Program-made: the position numbers and the translations under genes
Shown here: positions 17,491-25,193 of the stretch, piece by piece
Position numbering within the stretch: position 1 is the first letter of the stretch
How the letters are laid out: the number at the start of each line of letters is the position of its first letter
Source: Sneathiella sp.
Lineage (GTDB): Bacteria; Pseudomonadota; Alphaproteobacteria; Sneathiellales; Sneathiellaceae
Assembly: GCF_029233945.1 (NCBI RefSeq)
Contig: NZ_JARGOQ010000001.1
Span: 102,716-166,715, forward strand
Length of the DNA: 64,000 bases
Direction of reading: 5' to 3'
The notes under the pieces: generated by a model
What the model was told of the DNA's origin: nothing
Databases searched by the model: none
Seen by the model: the letters and a program-made list of their open reading frames with translations, nothing else

Positions 17491-18292
17491 GCCTCGGGGA
17501 AAAGAGGATTGGCTGGCCTTGGCCTCGGGGCTCAGTATCGGGGCTGATGCATTCATTGACGAACTGCCCTTCTCGCCATCCAGACTAAGGGAGATTTCGG
17601 GCTCATTCTGGGAGGAGGGGTATCTCTCCCTCCCGCCCCTGTTTGGTGAAGATGAGTTGGTCCCAATCCGGGATGCGATATACGCTCTGTCAGAACAGGA
17701 TATCCCGCCGGTTTATATCTATCTTTTTGATCAGCCCTGGTGGCTCTTTGCGCGCCTTGGCGTCTTGCTTCGACATTTTGCCGGAGAGAAATTTGGCGTT
17801 CTTCCCAACCTTTGGGCCTGGCATCTTGATCGGGAAGGTGCACGCGGCTGGCCGCCGCATCGTGATTGCGATGCCGAGACCGTCTTCGGGGAAGGAGAGG
17901 ACGCTGTCCTGATGAGCCTTTCTCTCTGGCTCCCGCTGACGGATGCGGATGAGAGTAATGGCTGTATGTATGTCGTGCCCCAATCGCGTCATGCGGCAAA
18001 GGGTACGGCTCAAAAAGCCGATCTTTTGGGAGCACGACCGCTTCCCGTAAAGGCGGGATCCCTTCTCGGCTGGCCGCAGGATTTATACCACTGGGGCGGT
18101 GAATATACGCCGATGGCAAAGAACCCGAGGGTTAGTCTATCGCTCGAATTTCAGAACGGAGCGTTTGATCCGCTTGCCGAGCCTTTGATGGATATGGATA
18201 AACTTCCACCATTCGAGACACGGCGCAGACTTATTCAGGATCAGTTTGCGAAGTATCGCCATATTGATCCGGGTTTTGGCGCAGGAAAATAA
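17483..18292 (+). CDS. Phytanoyl-CoA dioxygenase (PhyH)-like 2-oxoglutarate/Fe(II) oxygenase
   Basis: A 269-residue protein with a likely double-stranded beta-helix fold. The iron facial triad is visible: His127 and Asp129 in PPHRDCDAETVF and His203 in LYHWGGEYTP, with Arg216 in PRVSLSLEF placed to bind 2-oxoglutarate. FWEEGYLSLPPLF is the typical PhyH N-terminal strand. The substrate is unknown; PhyH relatives hydroxylate lipids, small molecules or halogenate. ATG 17483 overlaps the stop of the flavoprotein gene by eight bases. The 3' end overlaps the 3' end of the convergent rsmD gene by 62 bases, both frames being coding. Confidence 0.78.
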   Translation: MRKPRGKEDWLALASGLSIGADAFIDELPFSPSRLREISGSFWEEGYLSLPPLFGEDELVPIRDAIYALSEQDIPPVYIYLFDQPWWLFARLGVLLRHFAGEKFGVLPNLWAWHLDREGARGWPPHRDCDAETVFGEGEDAVLMSLSLWLPLTDADESNGCMYVVPQSRHAAKGTAQKADLLGARPLPVKAGSLLGWPQDLYHWGGEYTPMAKNPRVSLSLEFQNGAFDPLAEPLMDMDKLPPFETRRRLIQDQFAKYRHIDPGFGAGK

Positions 18293-18836
18293 GCCGCGCC
18301 GCGCCGTATTTACGGTCTTTCAGAAGCCTGAATTCTGATGGGATATCGACATTTTCCTTCGCGGCAACTTCGATCACGACGATGGCCTCGGGTTTGATCC
18401 AGCCATTTTTTTCGAGTGCCGAGAGAGCTGGCGCGGAGAGATTCTCACCGTAAGGCGGGTCCATGAGGATAAGGTCGTATGGCCTTCCCGGTTTTCCCGG
18501 ATTAGCGGCATCTCGACGGAGAATATCCGTAGAACTGCGCGCGTTCATGTTTTTCACGTTCTGCTCGACAAGTTTCAGGCTTTCCGCGCGATTATCGAGA
18601 AAGGTAATATGCTCCGCCCCGCGTGAAAGTGCCTCCAGCCCAAGCGCACCGGTCCCCGCAAAAGCATCCAGCACTATGGCATCGCGGGGAAGAGGGCCAT
18701 TTTCGCCGCGCAGCTCCGGATCATGGCCGAGAATATTAAAAAGGGCCTCCCGCGCACGATCGGACGTTGGACGAACCTGCGTGTCCTCCGGCATGACGAG
18801 TTTCTTGCCCCTAAATTTGCCGCCAACGATGCGCAT
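18231..18836 (-). CDS. rsmD: 16S rRNA (guanine(966)-N2)-methyltransferase RsmD
   Basis: SAM-dependent methyltransferase of 201 residues that methylates G966 of 16S rRNA. It starts MRIVGGKFRGKKL, has RPTSDRAREALFNIL, the SAM motif LDAFAGTGALGLEALSRGA and the catalytic ILMDPPYGE. The last about 20 residues (RQNPDQYGDTSQTDPE) extend beyond the usual end and lie in the overlap with the PhyH-like gene. The ATG overlaps by one base the TGA of the pseudouridine synthase gene upstream, a common alphaproteobacterial pairing. Confidence 0.95.
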   Translation of the reverse strand: MRIVGGKFRGKKLVMPEDTQVRPTSDRAREALFNILGHDPELRGENGPLPRDAIVLDAFAGTGALGLEALSRGAEHITFLDNRAESLKLVEQNVKNMNARSSTDILRRDAANPGKPGRPYDLILMDPPYGENLSAPALSALEKNGWIKPEAIVVIEVAAKENVDIPSEFRLLKDRKYGAARLIFLRQNPDQYGDTSQTDPE

Positions 18837-19726
18837 CAGTTTGATTTTTTAGGGGAAGGGCGGGCTTTCAAGGTTCCTTGCTTGCGCGGCGCAGTTGTTG
18901 GGCGGGGGGAGTTGGCCTTGGGCTTTAGAGCCCCTTGCCGTTTGCCGCGCGGTGCGCGTTGTCCCGTATTCGCCGTGGCGGCCTGATCTTCGAATTTTTC
19001 GACACCCATCTGTTCCCGCAGGATCTTGGATCTCACTTCATCTACGGCACCGGCGGGCAGATCGCCGAGCGACATAGGCCCGTAAGATGTCCGGATCAGC
19101 CGGGATACGGAATAGCCAAGATATTCCATCACTTTCCGGATTTCTCGGTTTTTTCCTTCCCGGAGAGCAATGGTTAGCCAGCTATTGGCGCCCTTGGCGC
19201 TGTCGATGGTGCCATCAATCGATCCATAGCGGACGCCCTCTACGGTGATGCCTTTTGCAAGTTTTTGCATGTCGGATTCTCTAGGGTGCCCATGGACACG
19301 GACGCGGTATTTCCGTTTCCAGCCTGTCGCCGGCAATTCCAGCTTACGGGCAAGTTCCCCATCATTGGTGAGCAGCAACAATCCTTCGGAGTTCAGATCA
19401 AGACGACCCACGGATATCACGCGCGGTAATTCCTCGGGCAGTTTGTCGAAGACGGTATCGCGCCCTTTTTCATCCTTGTGGCTCGTTACCAGACCCGGTG
19501 GCTTATGATAACGCCAGAGGCGCGGACGCTCGAGTGCGGGGATCGCCTTGCCATCCACCGTTATTTTGTCCTCTGGCGCCACCGTAAAGGCGGCACTTTC
19601 CAGAAGCATCCCGTTGACGGTGACGCGCCCAGCCTCGATCCAGCGTTCAGCTTCGCGGCGGGAACAGAGGCCGGCACGTGCCATGCGCTTTGCGATCCGC
19701 TCTTTTTGTGGGGGTTCTGTTGTCAT
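18836..19726 (-). CDS. rluB: rRNA pseudouridine synthase, RsuA/RluB family
   Basis: A 296-residue enzyme that isomerises uridine in rRNA, most likely helix 89/90 region of 23S rRNA if truly RluB. An S4 RNA-binding domain (about 10-60, with RMARAGLCSRREAERWI) precedes the catalytic domain, whose Asp sits in VGRLDLNSEGLLLLTNDG. The final about 50 residues are rich in Lys, Pro and Arg and look like a basic RNA-binding tail. It lies four bases from the amidotransferase gene and is coupled to rsmD. RluB, RluE and RsuA cannot be told apart with certainty by motif alone. Confidence 0.88.
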   Translation of the reverse strand: MTTEPPQKERIAKRMARAGLCSRREAERWIEAGRVTVNGMLLESAAFTVAPEDKITVDGKAIPALERPRLWRYHKPPGLVTSHKDEKGRDTVFDKLPEELPRVISVGRLDLNSEGLLLLTNDGELARKLELPATGWKRKYRVRVHGHPRESDMQKLAKGITVEGVRYGSIDGTIDSAKGANSWLTIALREGKNREIRKVMEYLGYSVSRLIRTSYGPMSLGDLPAGAVDEVRSKILREQMGVEKFEDQAATANTGQRAPRGKRQGALKPKANSPRPTTAPRKQGTLKARPSPKKSN

Positions 19727-19729
19727 GGG

Positions 19730-20443
19730 TCAGGCAGCAGATGCATTGACAAAGGCGTCGATAATTTGCCGATCACCGTTTGAGATCAGATACTCCGGAT
19801 GCCACTGAACACCCAGACAGAAGCGATAACGGCTATCCTCGATCCCTTCGATCACGCCGTCCTCGGCAAGCGCATTGACGATGATGTTCTCGCTGATGTC
19901 CTTTGCCGCCTGATGGTGGGCACTGTTGACGGCAAGCGTGTCGGTTCCGACAATCCGGTGCAGCAAGGTGCCGGACGTGACTTTGACGGTATGTCCGGCC
20001 TCCGTCCGCGGATTTGGCTGTTCATGGGCGAGGGGGTTTTCCACTTCATCGGGGATATGCTGAATTAAGGTCCCGCCGAGAATAACGTGTAGAAGCTGTT
20101 GTCCCCCGCAAATACCGAGCACCGGCTTGTTCGCGGCCAGCATAGCCTCCGTGATATTCTTCTCGAACAGGGTGCGTCGGTCCTTGGTCACGACCGTATC
20201 ATGTCGGCTTGTCGCACCAAACAGGCTGGGGTCCACATCGAAGGCTCCGCCTGTCACAACAAGCCCGTCCAACTTCTTCACATACTCTTCGACATGATCG
20301 GGCTCGTGGGGCAGGGCAAGCGGCAGTCCGCCACTTGCGACAACGACATCGGCATAGTTCTGCCGAAGCGCGTACCAGGGCATATTCGAATAGCCGCCGG
20401 GATCCTCTGAATCGAGGGTTATGCCAATTACAGGAATACTCAT
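19730..20443 (-). CDS. Class I glutamine amidotransferase-like hydrolase (peptidase C26)
   Basis: A 237-residue protein of the gamma-glutamyl-GABA hydrolase (PuuD) type. The catalytic triad is visible: Cys112 in GICGGQQLLH, and His215 and Glu217 in VQWHPEYL. SIPVIGIT at the start and TGGAFDVDPSLFG are characteristic of C26. It would cleave gamma-glutamyl amides, perhaps in putrescine degradation, but no other puu gene is nearby. It is the first gene of a minus-strand run with rluB and rsmD and is divergent from tadA, with 116 bases between. Confidence 0.85.
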   Translation of the reverse strand: MSIPVIGITLDSEDPGGYSNMPWYALRQNYADVVVASGGLPLALPHEPDHVEEYVKKLDGLVVTGGAFDVDPSLFGATSRHDTVVTKDRRTLFEKNITEAMLAANKPVLGICGGQQLLHVILGGTLIQHIPDEVENPLAHEQPNPRTEAGHTVKVTSGTLLHRIVGTDTLAVNSAHHQAAKDISENIIVNALAEDGVIEGIEDSRYRFCLGVQWHPEYLISNGDRQIIDAFVNASAA

Positions 20444-20559
20444 GCTTTCTTTTAGTCCTCTCTTGACGACAACTCAACTCGCCTCTTTGAATATTGTCAC
20501 ACAAATTCTCTAAATTTCTATTGCTTGACGGCGACGGTGCGAATTGCGAGTCTCCGAAC

Positions 20560-21018
20560 ATGGATCATGAAATTGCCGATTATATGGAAATGGCGCTCAG
20601 CACTGCGGGGATTGCCGGAAATCGGGGCGAAGTGCCCGTCGGAGCGATTATCGTCGATACAGCATCCGGGCGCATCGTCGCGAACAGCGGAAACCAAATG
20701 GTCGGCAGAAGCGATCCGACCGCACATGCGGAGATGCTGGCGCTCCGGGCGGCGGGCAACATGATAGGCAGTCAGCGGCTTATCGATTGCGATATGTATG
20801 TCACCCTTGAGCCCTGTCCGATGTGCGCGGCGGCAATTTCACTTGCGCGGATAAGGCGACTCTATTTTGGCGCCTACGATCCGAAGGGTGGCGGTGTCGA
20901 ATATGGTGCCCGTATCTTTGATCAGACCAGCTGCCATCATCGTCCGGAAATATATGGCGGCCTTCAGGAAAGCAAATCGGCCGCTCTTTTAAAGAATTTC
21001 TTTGAAACGCGACGCTAA
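20560..21018 (+). CDS. tadA: tRNA-specific adenosine deaminase TadA
   Basis: Zinc deaminase of 152 residues that converts A34 to inosine in tRNA-Arg. The zinc site is complete: HAE at 56-58 in DPTAHAEMLALR and Cys86/Cys89 in TLEPCPMCAAAI. EVPVGAIIVD and the C-terminal KSAALLKNFFETRR helix fit TadA better than guanine or cytosine deaminases. ATG 20560 is preferred; an upstream start at 20494 would add residues unlike the family. Confidence 0.9.
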   Translation: MDHEIADYMEMALSTAGIAGNRGEVPVGAIIVDTASGRIVANSGNQMVGRSDPTAHAEMLALRAAGNMIGSQRLIDCDMYVTLEPCPMCAAAISLARIRRLYFGAYDPKGGGVEYGARIFDQTSCHHRPEIYGGLQESKSAALLKNFFETRR

Positions 21019-21083
21019 ATATAGAAAGATAGCGTCACAATTAATCATAACAAAAATCTGAATAACAAAAAAGGGAACAGCGG

Positions 21084-22286
21084 ATGATCTTCGAATATTC
21101 GGACAAGGTAAAGGAACTGCAAGCCAGGGTGCAGGCCTTTATGGATGAGCATGTCTATCCTAATGAACAGCTATTTTACGATCAGGTGGATGAGGGCGAC
21201 CGCTGGCAACCGACAGCCATTGTCGAGGAACTGAAGGCAAAGGCCAAAGCGGCGGGACTTTGGAACCTGTTCTTGCCCGAAAGTGATCGGGGAGCAGGCC
21301 TCACCAATCTTGAATATGCGCCGCTTTGTGAAATTATGGGGCGTGTCAGCTTTGCGCCGGAAGTCTTCAACTGTTCGGCGCCGGACACTGGTAATATGGA
21401 AGTGTTCGAGCGCTATGCGAATGAGGAGCTGAAAGAGCGCTGGTTGAAACCGCTGCTTGAGGGAGAAATCCGGTCGGCTTTCGCCATGACGGAACCTGCC
21501 GTTGCGTCATCGGATGCGACAAATATCGAATCCGAGATTACCCGCGATGGCGATGAATATGTCATCAATGGCACCAAATGGTGGACGTCCGGCGCCTATG
21601 ACCCGCGCTGTAAGGTTCTGATCTTCATGGGGAAGACAGACAAGACCGCTTCGCTTTATCAGCAACAATCCATGATCATAGTTCCCATGGAAACACCTGG
21701 CATCAATGTGAAGCGCTTTCTTCCGGTGTTCGGTTATGACGATGCGCCGCATGGTCATGCAGAGGTGGAGTTCAAGGACGTGCGGGTTCCGGCGGATCAT
21801 ATGCTGCTGGGTGAAGGGCGTGGCTTCGAAATTGCGCAAGGGCGCCTCGGCCCGGGACGTATTCATCATTGCATGCGGCAGGTTGGCGTTGCCGAGCGGG
21901 CGCTGGAGAAAATGTGCAAGCGCGTAAAGTCCCGCGTTGCCTTCGGCAAGCCCATCGCGGAGCAAACGGTTACACTGGAGCGTATTGCCGAATCCCGTGC
22001 GATGATTGAGCAGGCACGGCTATTGACCCTGAAGGCGGCCTATATGATGGACACCGTTGGCAACAAGGAAGCGAAAGCGGAAATCGCCATGATCAAGGTG
22101 GTCGCCCCGAATATTACCGGGAAGATCATTGACTGGGCGATCCAGGCCCATGGCGCGGGTGGTGTAAGTGATGACTTCGGTCTTGCCTTTGCCTATGCCC
22201 ATTCACGGACCTTGCGTCTTGCCGACGGTCCTGATGAAGTGCATCGGAACCAGATTGGCCGACTGGAACTTAAAAAGTATAATTGA
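21084..22286 (+). CDS. Acyl-CoA dehydrogenase family protein (ACAD10/11- or LvaC-like)
   Basis: FAD enzyme of 400 residues with the three-domain acyl-CoA dehydrogenase fold. The start [36 protein letters not shown] in the FAD-binding middle domain, [16 protein letters not shown] and the C-terminal [19 protein letters not shown] are typical of the long-chain ACAD11-related bacterial group. In this group dehydrogenase-like proteins work with APH-fold kinases; two such kinases are encoded 3-4 kb away on the other strand. Substrate chain length cannot be read from sequence. It ends at a strong terminator. Confidence 0.9.
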   Translation: MIFEYSDKVKELQARVQAFMDEHVYPNEQLFYDQVDEGDRWQPTAIVEELKAKAKAAGLWNLFLPESDRGAGLTNLEYAPLCEIMGRVSFAPEVFNCSAPDTGNMEVFERYANEELKERWLKPLLEGEIRSAFAMTEPAVASSDATNIESEITRDGDEYVINGTKWWTSGAYDPRCKVLIFMGKTDKTASLYQQQSMIIVPMETPGINVKRFLPVFGYDDAPHGHAEVEFKDVRVPADHMLLGEGRGFEIAQGRLGPGRIHHCMRQVGVAERALEKMCKRVKSRVAFGKPIAEQTVTLERIAESRAMIEQARLLTLKAAYMMDTVGNKEAKAEIAMIKVVAPNITGKIIDWAIQAHGAGGVSDDFGLAFAYAHSRTLRLADGPDEVHRNQIGRLELKKYN

Positions 22287-22316
22287 TCTGACATCTGCAC
22301 GGATCAATGGACAGGA

Positions 22317-22345
22317 AAAGCTTCCCTTCGGGGAAGCTTTTCTTT
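22317..22345 (+). terminator. Rho-independent terminator after the acyl-CoA dehydrogenase gene
   Basis: AAAGCTTCCC (22317-22326), a TTCG tetraloop and GGGAAGCTTT (22331-22340) make a perfect 10-bp stem running into TCTTT. It sits 31 bases past the stop codon. Confidence 0.9.
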
Positions 22346-22440
22346 ATCTATCGCGTATAGTTTTCAATAGCATGACGTTCCGCTTTTCCTATATACAGGC
22401 TTGTTCCTGTTTTTAAAAAAAGTACTTTTGGATCTCTCGA

Positions 22441-22671
22441 ATGATCAAGTTTCTGGGTTGGGTAATGTTGGGCATCATTGTGATTGTTGCTGGCTTTTTG
22501 TATCGCTATGAAAGCCTTGACCCCTGCGAATGGCTGACCCAGGATTTAGCAGCACATGCGGGATTACAACCGGTCTCCGGCCTTGGTGAAGCTGCCGGTC
22601 TCGTGATGGAGCCGATAGAATGTGTCCAGCGCTGGGCCAATTTGAGAATTGAAGACGCTGAAAACCACTAG
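22441..22671 (+). CDS. Small single-pass membrane protein, unknown
   Basis: A 76-residue protein that I do not recognise. Residues 3-22 (KFLGWVMLGIIVIVAGFLY) form one hydrophobic segment; the remainder, with two Cys (in DPCEWL and IECVQRW), is soluble and probably periplasmic, where the cysteines could pair. It begins just after an AT-rich stretch (TTTTTAAAAAAAGTAC) and a strong terminator, so it has its own promoter. Its stop TAG overlaps the stop of dddP on the other strand by three bases. Confidence 0.65.
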   Translation: MIKFLGWVMLGIIVIVAGFLYRYESLDPCEWLTQDLAAHAGLQPVSGLGEAAGLVMEPIECVQRWANLRIEDAENH

Positions 22672-23996
22672 GAGAGCAGGATTTTCTCGAACGGATAAGA
22701 GGTCATATTCTCATAACCGGTATCTGTGATTACAACCTGCTCCTCCAGCTTGACGCCTTCCTGCCCCCCTTCCGCGCCGATATAGGCCTCGACGCAAATC
22801 ACCATCCCCGGCACCAGTTCATATTCAAATGCCCCTTCGTGATAGTCTTCCGGATAGGCAATATGCGGCCATTCATCGCAAAGCCCGACGCCGTGCATCT
22901 TCACGGAGTAGCGGGAATTCACGAATTCCTCCGCAAGTAGATGCCCGCCAAAGACAATCTCCTTAAACGGAACACCGGGTGCCAGAAGCTCCATATTTTG
23001 CTGAATATGCTCATAGGCATATTGATAGAGCCTTTTTTGCTCCGCTGTGGGGGACCCATCGCCGATAAACCAGGTACGTGAAATATCCGCGCACATACCA
23101 AAGCAACCGACCAGATCCGTATCGAAAGCCAGTAGTTCGTTATTCCCGATCACCCGTGGGCCGCATTCCTGAAACCACGGGTTGGTCCGAGGGCCTGAAG
23201 CAAGAATTCGGGTCTCGATCCATTCGCCACCACGCTTGATATTTTCTGCATGCAGGACGGCCCAAACATCATTCTCAGTCAGGCCGGGACAAGCAATACG
23301 TTGCATTTCATACATTGAAATTTCCGTTGCATGAACAGCGCATCGAAGGGCCTTGATTTCTTCCGACTGTTTGACGGCGCGGGTCTTTTCCGTCACTTCT
23401 TCCCCGTCAAAAAGATGAAAACCCAGCCCTTCAAGGGCCCGTAGGCCATGTATCTGGATTTTATCTACGGCAAGACGGCGGTTGCTGCCTGCATGCTCCC
23501 GCATCAGGCTATCGATCTGCGCGGCGAACCGTTCCGCGTTCTCAACGGACTTATCCCCGCTCGTAAAATAGAAGAAGGAGGCGCCGGACCGCGTCTCGCG
23601 TACCAACGGATTGAAAGCGGTCAGCAGATCATTGGCGCCGAAGTCCCAGATAACCATATATCCATCCGCCAGGACGAGGCAGGCGCGGAAAGGGTTATGC
23701 GCCGCCCAGAGCTGCATATTCGTGGTGTCGGAGGCAAAGCGGATGTTGAGCGGATCATACATCAGAATGCCGCCATAGCCCCGCACATGCAGCGCCTGTA
23801 CCAGACGGTCGAGACGCTGCGCACGCATGAGTTTGAGGTCGGGAACATCCAGTCCAGCTGCGGCCCACTCATCAAACGCGAGCTGTGTCGGACCGATCTC
23901 GACACGGTCATTATCCAGCGGCGTGCCGTCTGGTTTTTTTGCAGGAGCAGTTTGGCCGCCAGTGATTTCGCGGCCCGAAAAGATATTGCGCTTCAT
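22668..23996 (-). CDS. dddP: Dimethylsulfoniopropionate lyase DddP (M24-fold)
   Basis: A 442-residue protein with the peptidase M24 fold that matches DddP along its length, including NDRVEIGPTQLAFDEWAAAG, YDPLNIRFASDTTNMQLW and AENIKRGGEWIETR. DddP cleaves DMSP to dimethyl sulfide and acrylate in the cytoplasm. The metal ligands of the Ruegeria enzyme (D295, D307, H371, E406, E421) and its catalytic D377 fall, with a constant offset of three, on D292, D304, H368, E403, E418 and D374 here. It is the last gene of a minus-strand run after two APH-fold kinases, 103 bases downstream of the second. An M24 aminopeptidase role is less likely. Confidence 0.9.
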   Translation of the reverse strand: MKRNIFSGREITGGQTAPAKKPDGTPLDNDRVEIGPTQLAFDEWAAAGLDVPDLKLMRAQRLDRLVQALHVRGYGGILMYDPLNIRFASDTTNMQLWAAHNPFRACLVLADGYMVIWDFGANDLLTAFNPLVRETRSGASFFYFTSGDKSVENAERFAAQIDSLMREHAGSNRRLAVDKIQIHGLRALEGLGFHLFDGEEVTEKTRAVKQSEEIKALRCAVHATEISMYEMQRIACPGLTENDVWAVLHAENIKRGGEWIETRILASGPRTNPWFQECGPRVIGNNELLAFDTDLVGCFGMCADISRTWFIGDGSPTAEQKRLYQYAYEHIQQNMELLAPGVPFKEIVFGGHLLAEEFVNSRYSVKMHGVGLCDEWPHIAYPEDYHEGAFEYELVPGMVICVEAYIGAEGGQEGVKLEEQVVITDTGYENMTSYPFEKILLS

Positions 23997-24099
23997 TTGC
24001 CAACCCCCAAAGCCACGGCAAGTGCCGAAAGCTCAAAAAGTGGTAACCGAAATCACGATATCAGGTGATTATAATATACAGCAACCTGCCAGCGACAGC

Positions 24100-25149
24100 T
24101 TATAGCTGGCTTTCGACCTTCTGCCAGCCGAGGGTGGCTAGCATTTTGGTGAATTCCGCATACTCTTCGCCGACCTTTGAACTCGAATTGCCATCAAGAC
24201 CACGCTTATACACGCCCTGCACGATGGCCGTGGTACGGAAGAGAGAGAAGGCCAGGTAAAATCCCCAGTTTTCAATGCCATCACGCCCCGTGCGCTTGCA
24301 GTAGGCGTCAATATAGGCTTGCTCCGTCGGGATGCCCGTTGCACCGAAATCGGTCCCGACAAGACCACCATTGCGTGGATGCATATAATGATAGTTCATG
24401 CAGTTATAGGCAAGGTCGGAAAGCGGATGCCCGATGGTGGAAAGCTCCCAATCAAGCACCGCAACCACCTCAGGCTTTGTCGGATGCACGATCATATTTC
24501 CAAGCCGGTAATCCCCATGAACAATGGTGCTTTCATCTTTTTCCGGCAAATTTTCCGGCAGCCATTTGATCAGGTTTTCCATCGCCTCCAGATCATGAGT
24601 TTGAGAGGCTCGGTACTGCTTCGTCCAGCGGCTGATCTGCCGCTCGATATAGTTTCCTCTTTTGCCAAAATCCGACAGGCCGACTGCATCGATATCTACA
24701 TTATGAAGTTTGGCGAGCGAGTCATTCATCGCGTCACATATTGCGGCGCGCAAATGCGGCTCTTCGCCCGGAATATCAGGGGATAGAATAATGCGGCCTT
24801 CCACCTTTTCCATGATGTAAAAGGCGGTTCCGATAATATTGTCATCCTCACACAGGCAAAAGGTGCGGGGGACCGGAACGTCAGTATTCTGAAGCGCGGA
24901 AATAACCCGATACTCCCGATCGACCGCGTGGGCCGAGGGGAGGAGATTTCCCGGAGGCTTTTTCCGCATCACATAGTCCCGCTCAGGCGTGTGCAGTAAA
25001 AATGTCGGATTAGACTGCCCGCCCTGGAACTGGCTGATCTGGAGCGGGCCCTTAAAGCCGTCTACATTTTCGGTCAAATAATCGAACAGCGCCCCTTCAT
25101 TGAACTTGTGCATTTCCCGAACCGGGATGATCTCCACTCCGTCACTCAT
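24100..25149 (-). CDS. APH-fold phosphotransferase family protein (second of tandem pair)
   Basis: A 349-residue kinase-like protein of the ACAD10/11 N-terminal/LvaA group. Family motifs are GGQSNPTFLL in the N-lobe, MRKKPPG with the ATP-binding Lys region, the catalytic HGDYRLGN (211-218) and the metal-binding DWE (233-235) in VLDWELSTIGHP. In LvaA and the ACAD11 kinase domain this fold phosphorylates the hydroxyl of 4-hydroxyacyl-CoA. Start ATG 25149 has AAGGGACA before it; upstream in-frame starts fall inside the preceding gene. It is clearly a paralogue of the gene upstream, sharing DREYRV, RQISRWTKQYRAS and many other blocks. Confidence 0.85.
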   Translation of the reverse strand: MSDGVEIIPVREMHKFNEGALFDYLTENVDGFKGPLQISQFQGGQSNPTFLLHTPERDYVMRKKPPGNLLPSAHAVDREYRVISALQNTDVPVPRTFCLCEDDNIIGTAFYIMEKVEGRIILSPDIPGEEPHLRAAICDAMNDSLAKLHNVDIDAVGLSDFGKRGNYIERQISRWTKQYRASQTHDLEAMENLIKWLPENLPEKDESTIVHGDYRLGNMIVHPTKPEVVAVLDWELSTIGHPLSDLAYNCMNYHYMHPRNGGLVGTDFGATGIPTEQAYIDAYCKRTGRDGIENWGFYLAFSLFRTTAIVQGVYKRGLDGNSSSKVGEEYAEFTKMLATLGWQKVESQL

Positions 25150-25193
25150 AAATGTCCCTTTTTCTTTTTTGTTTTTTGGGAGATAGAGCCGCC

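Noticed and set aside
18836..19726. Fusion of the pseudouridine synthase to another domain at the C-terminus
   Set aside because: The tail is only about 50 residues of low-complexity Lys/Pro/Arg, common in this family.
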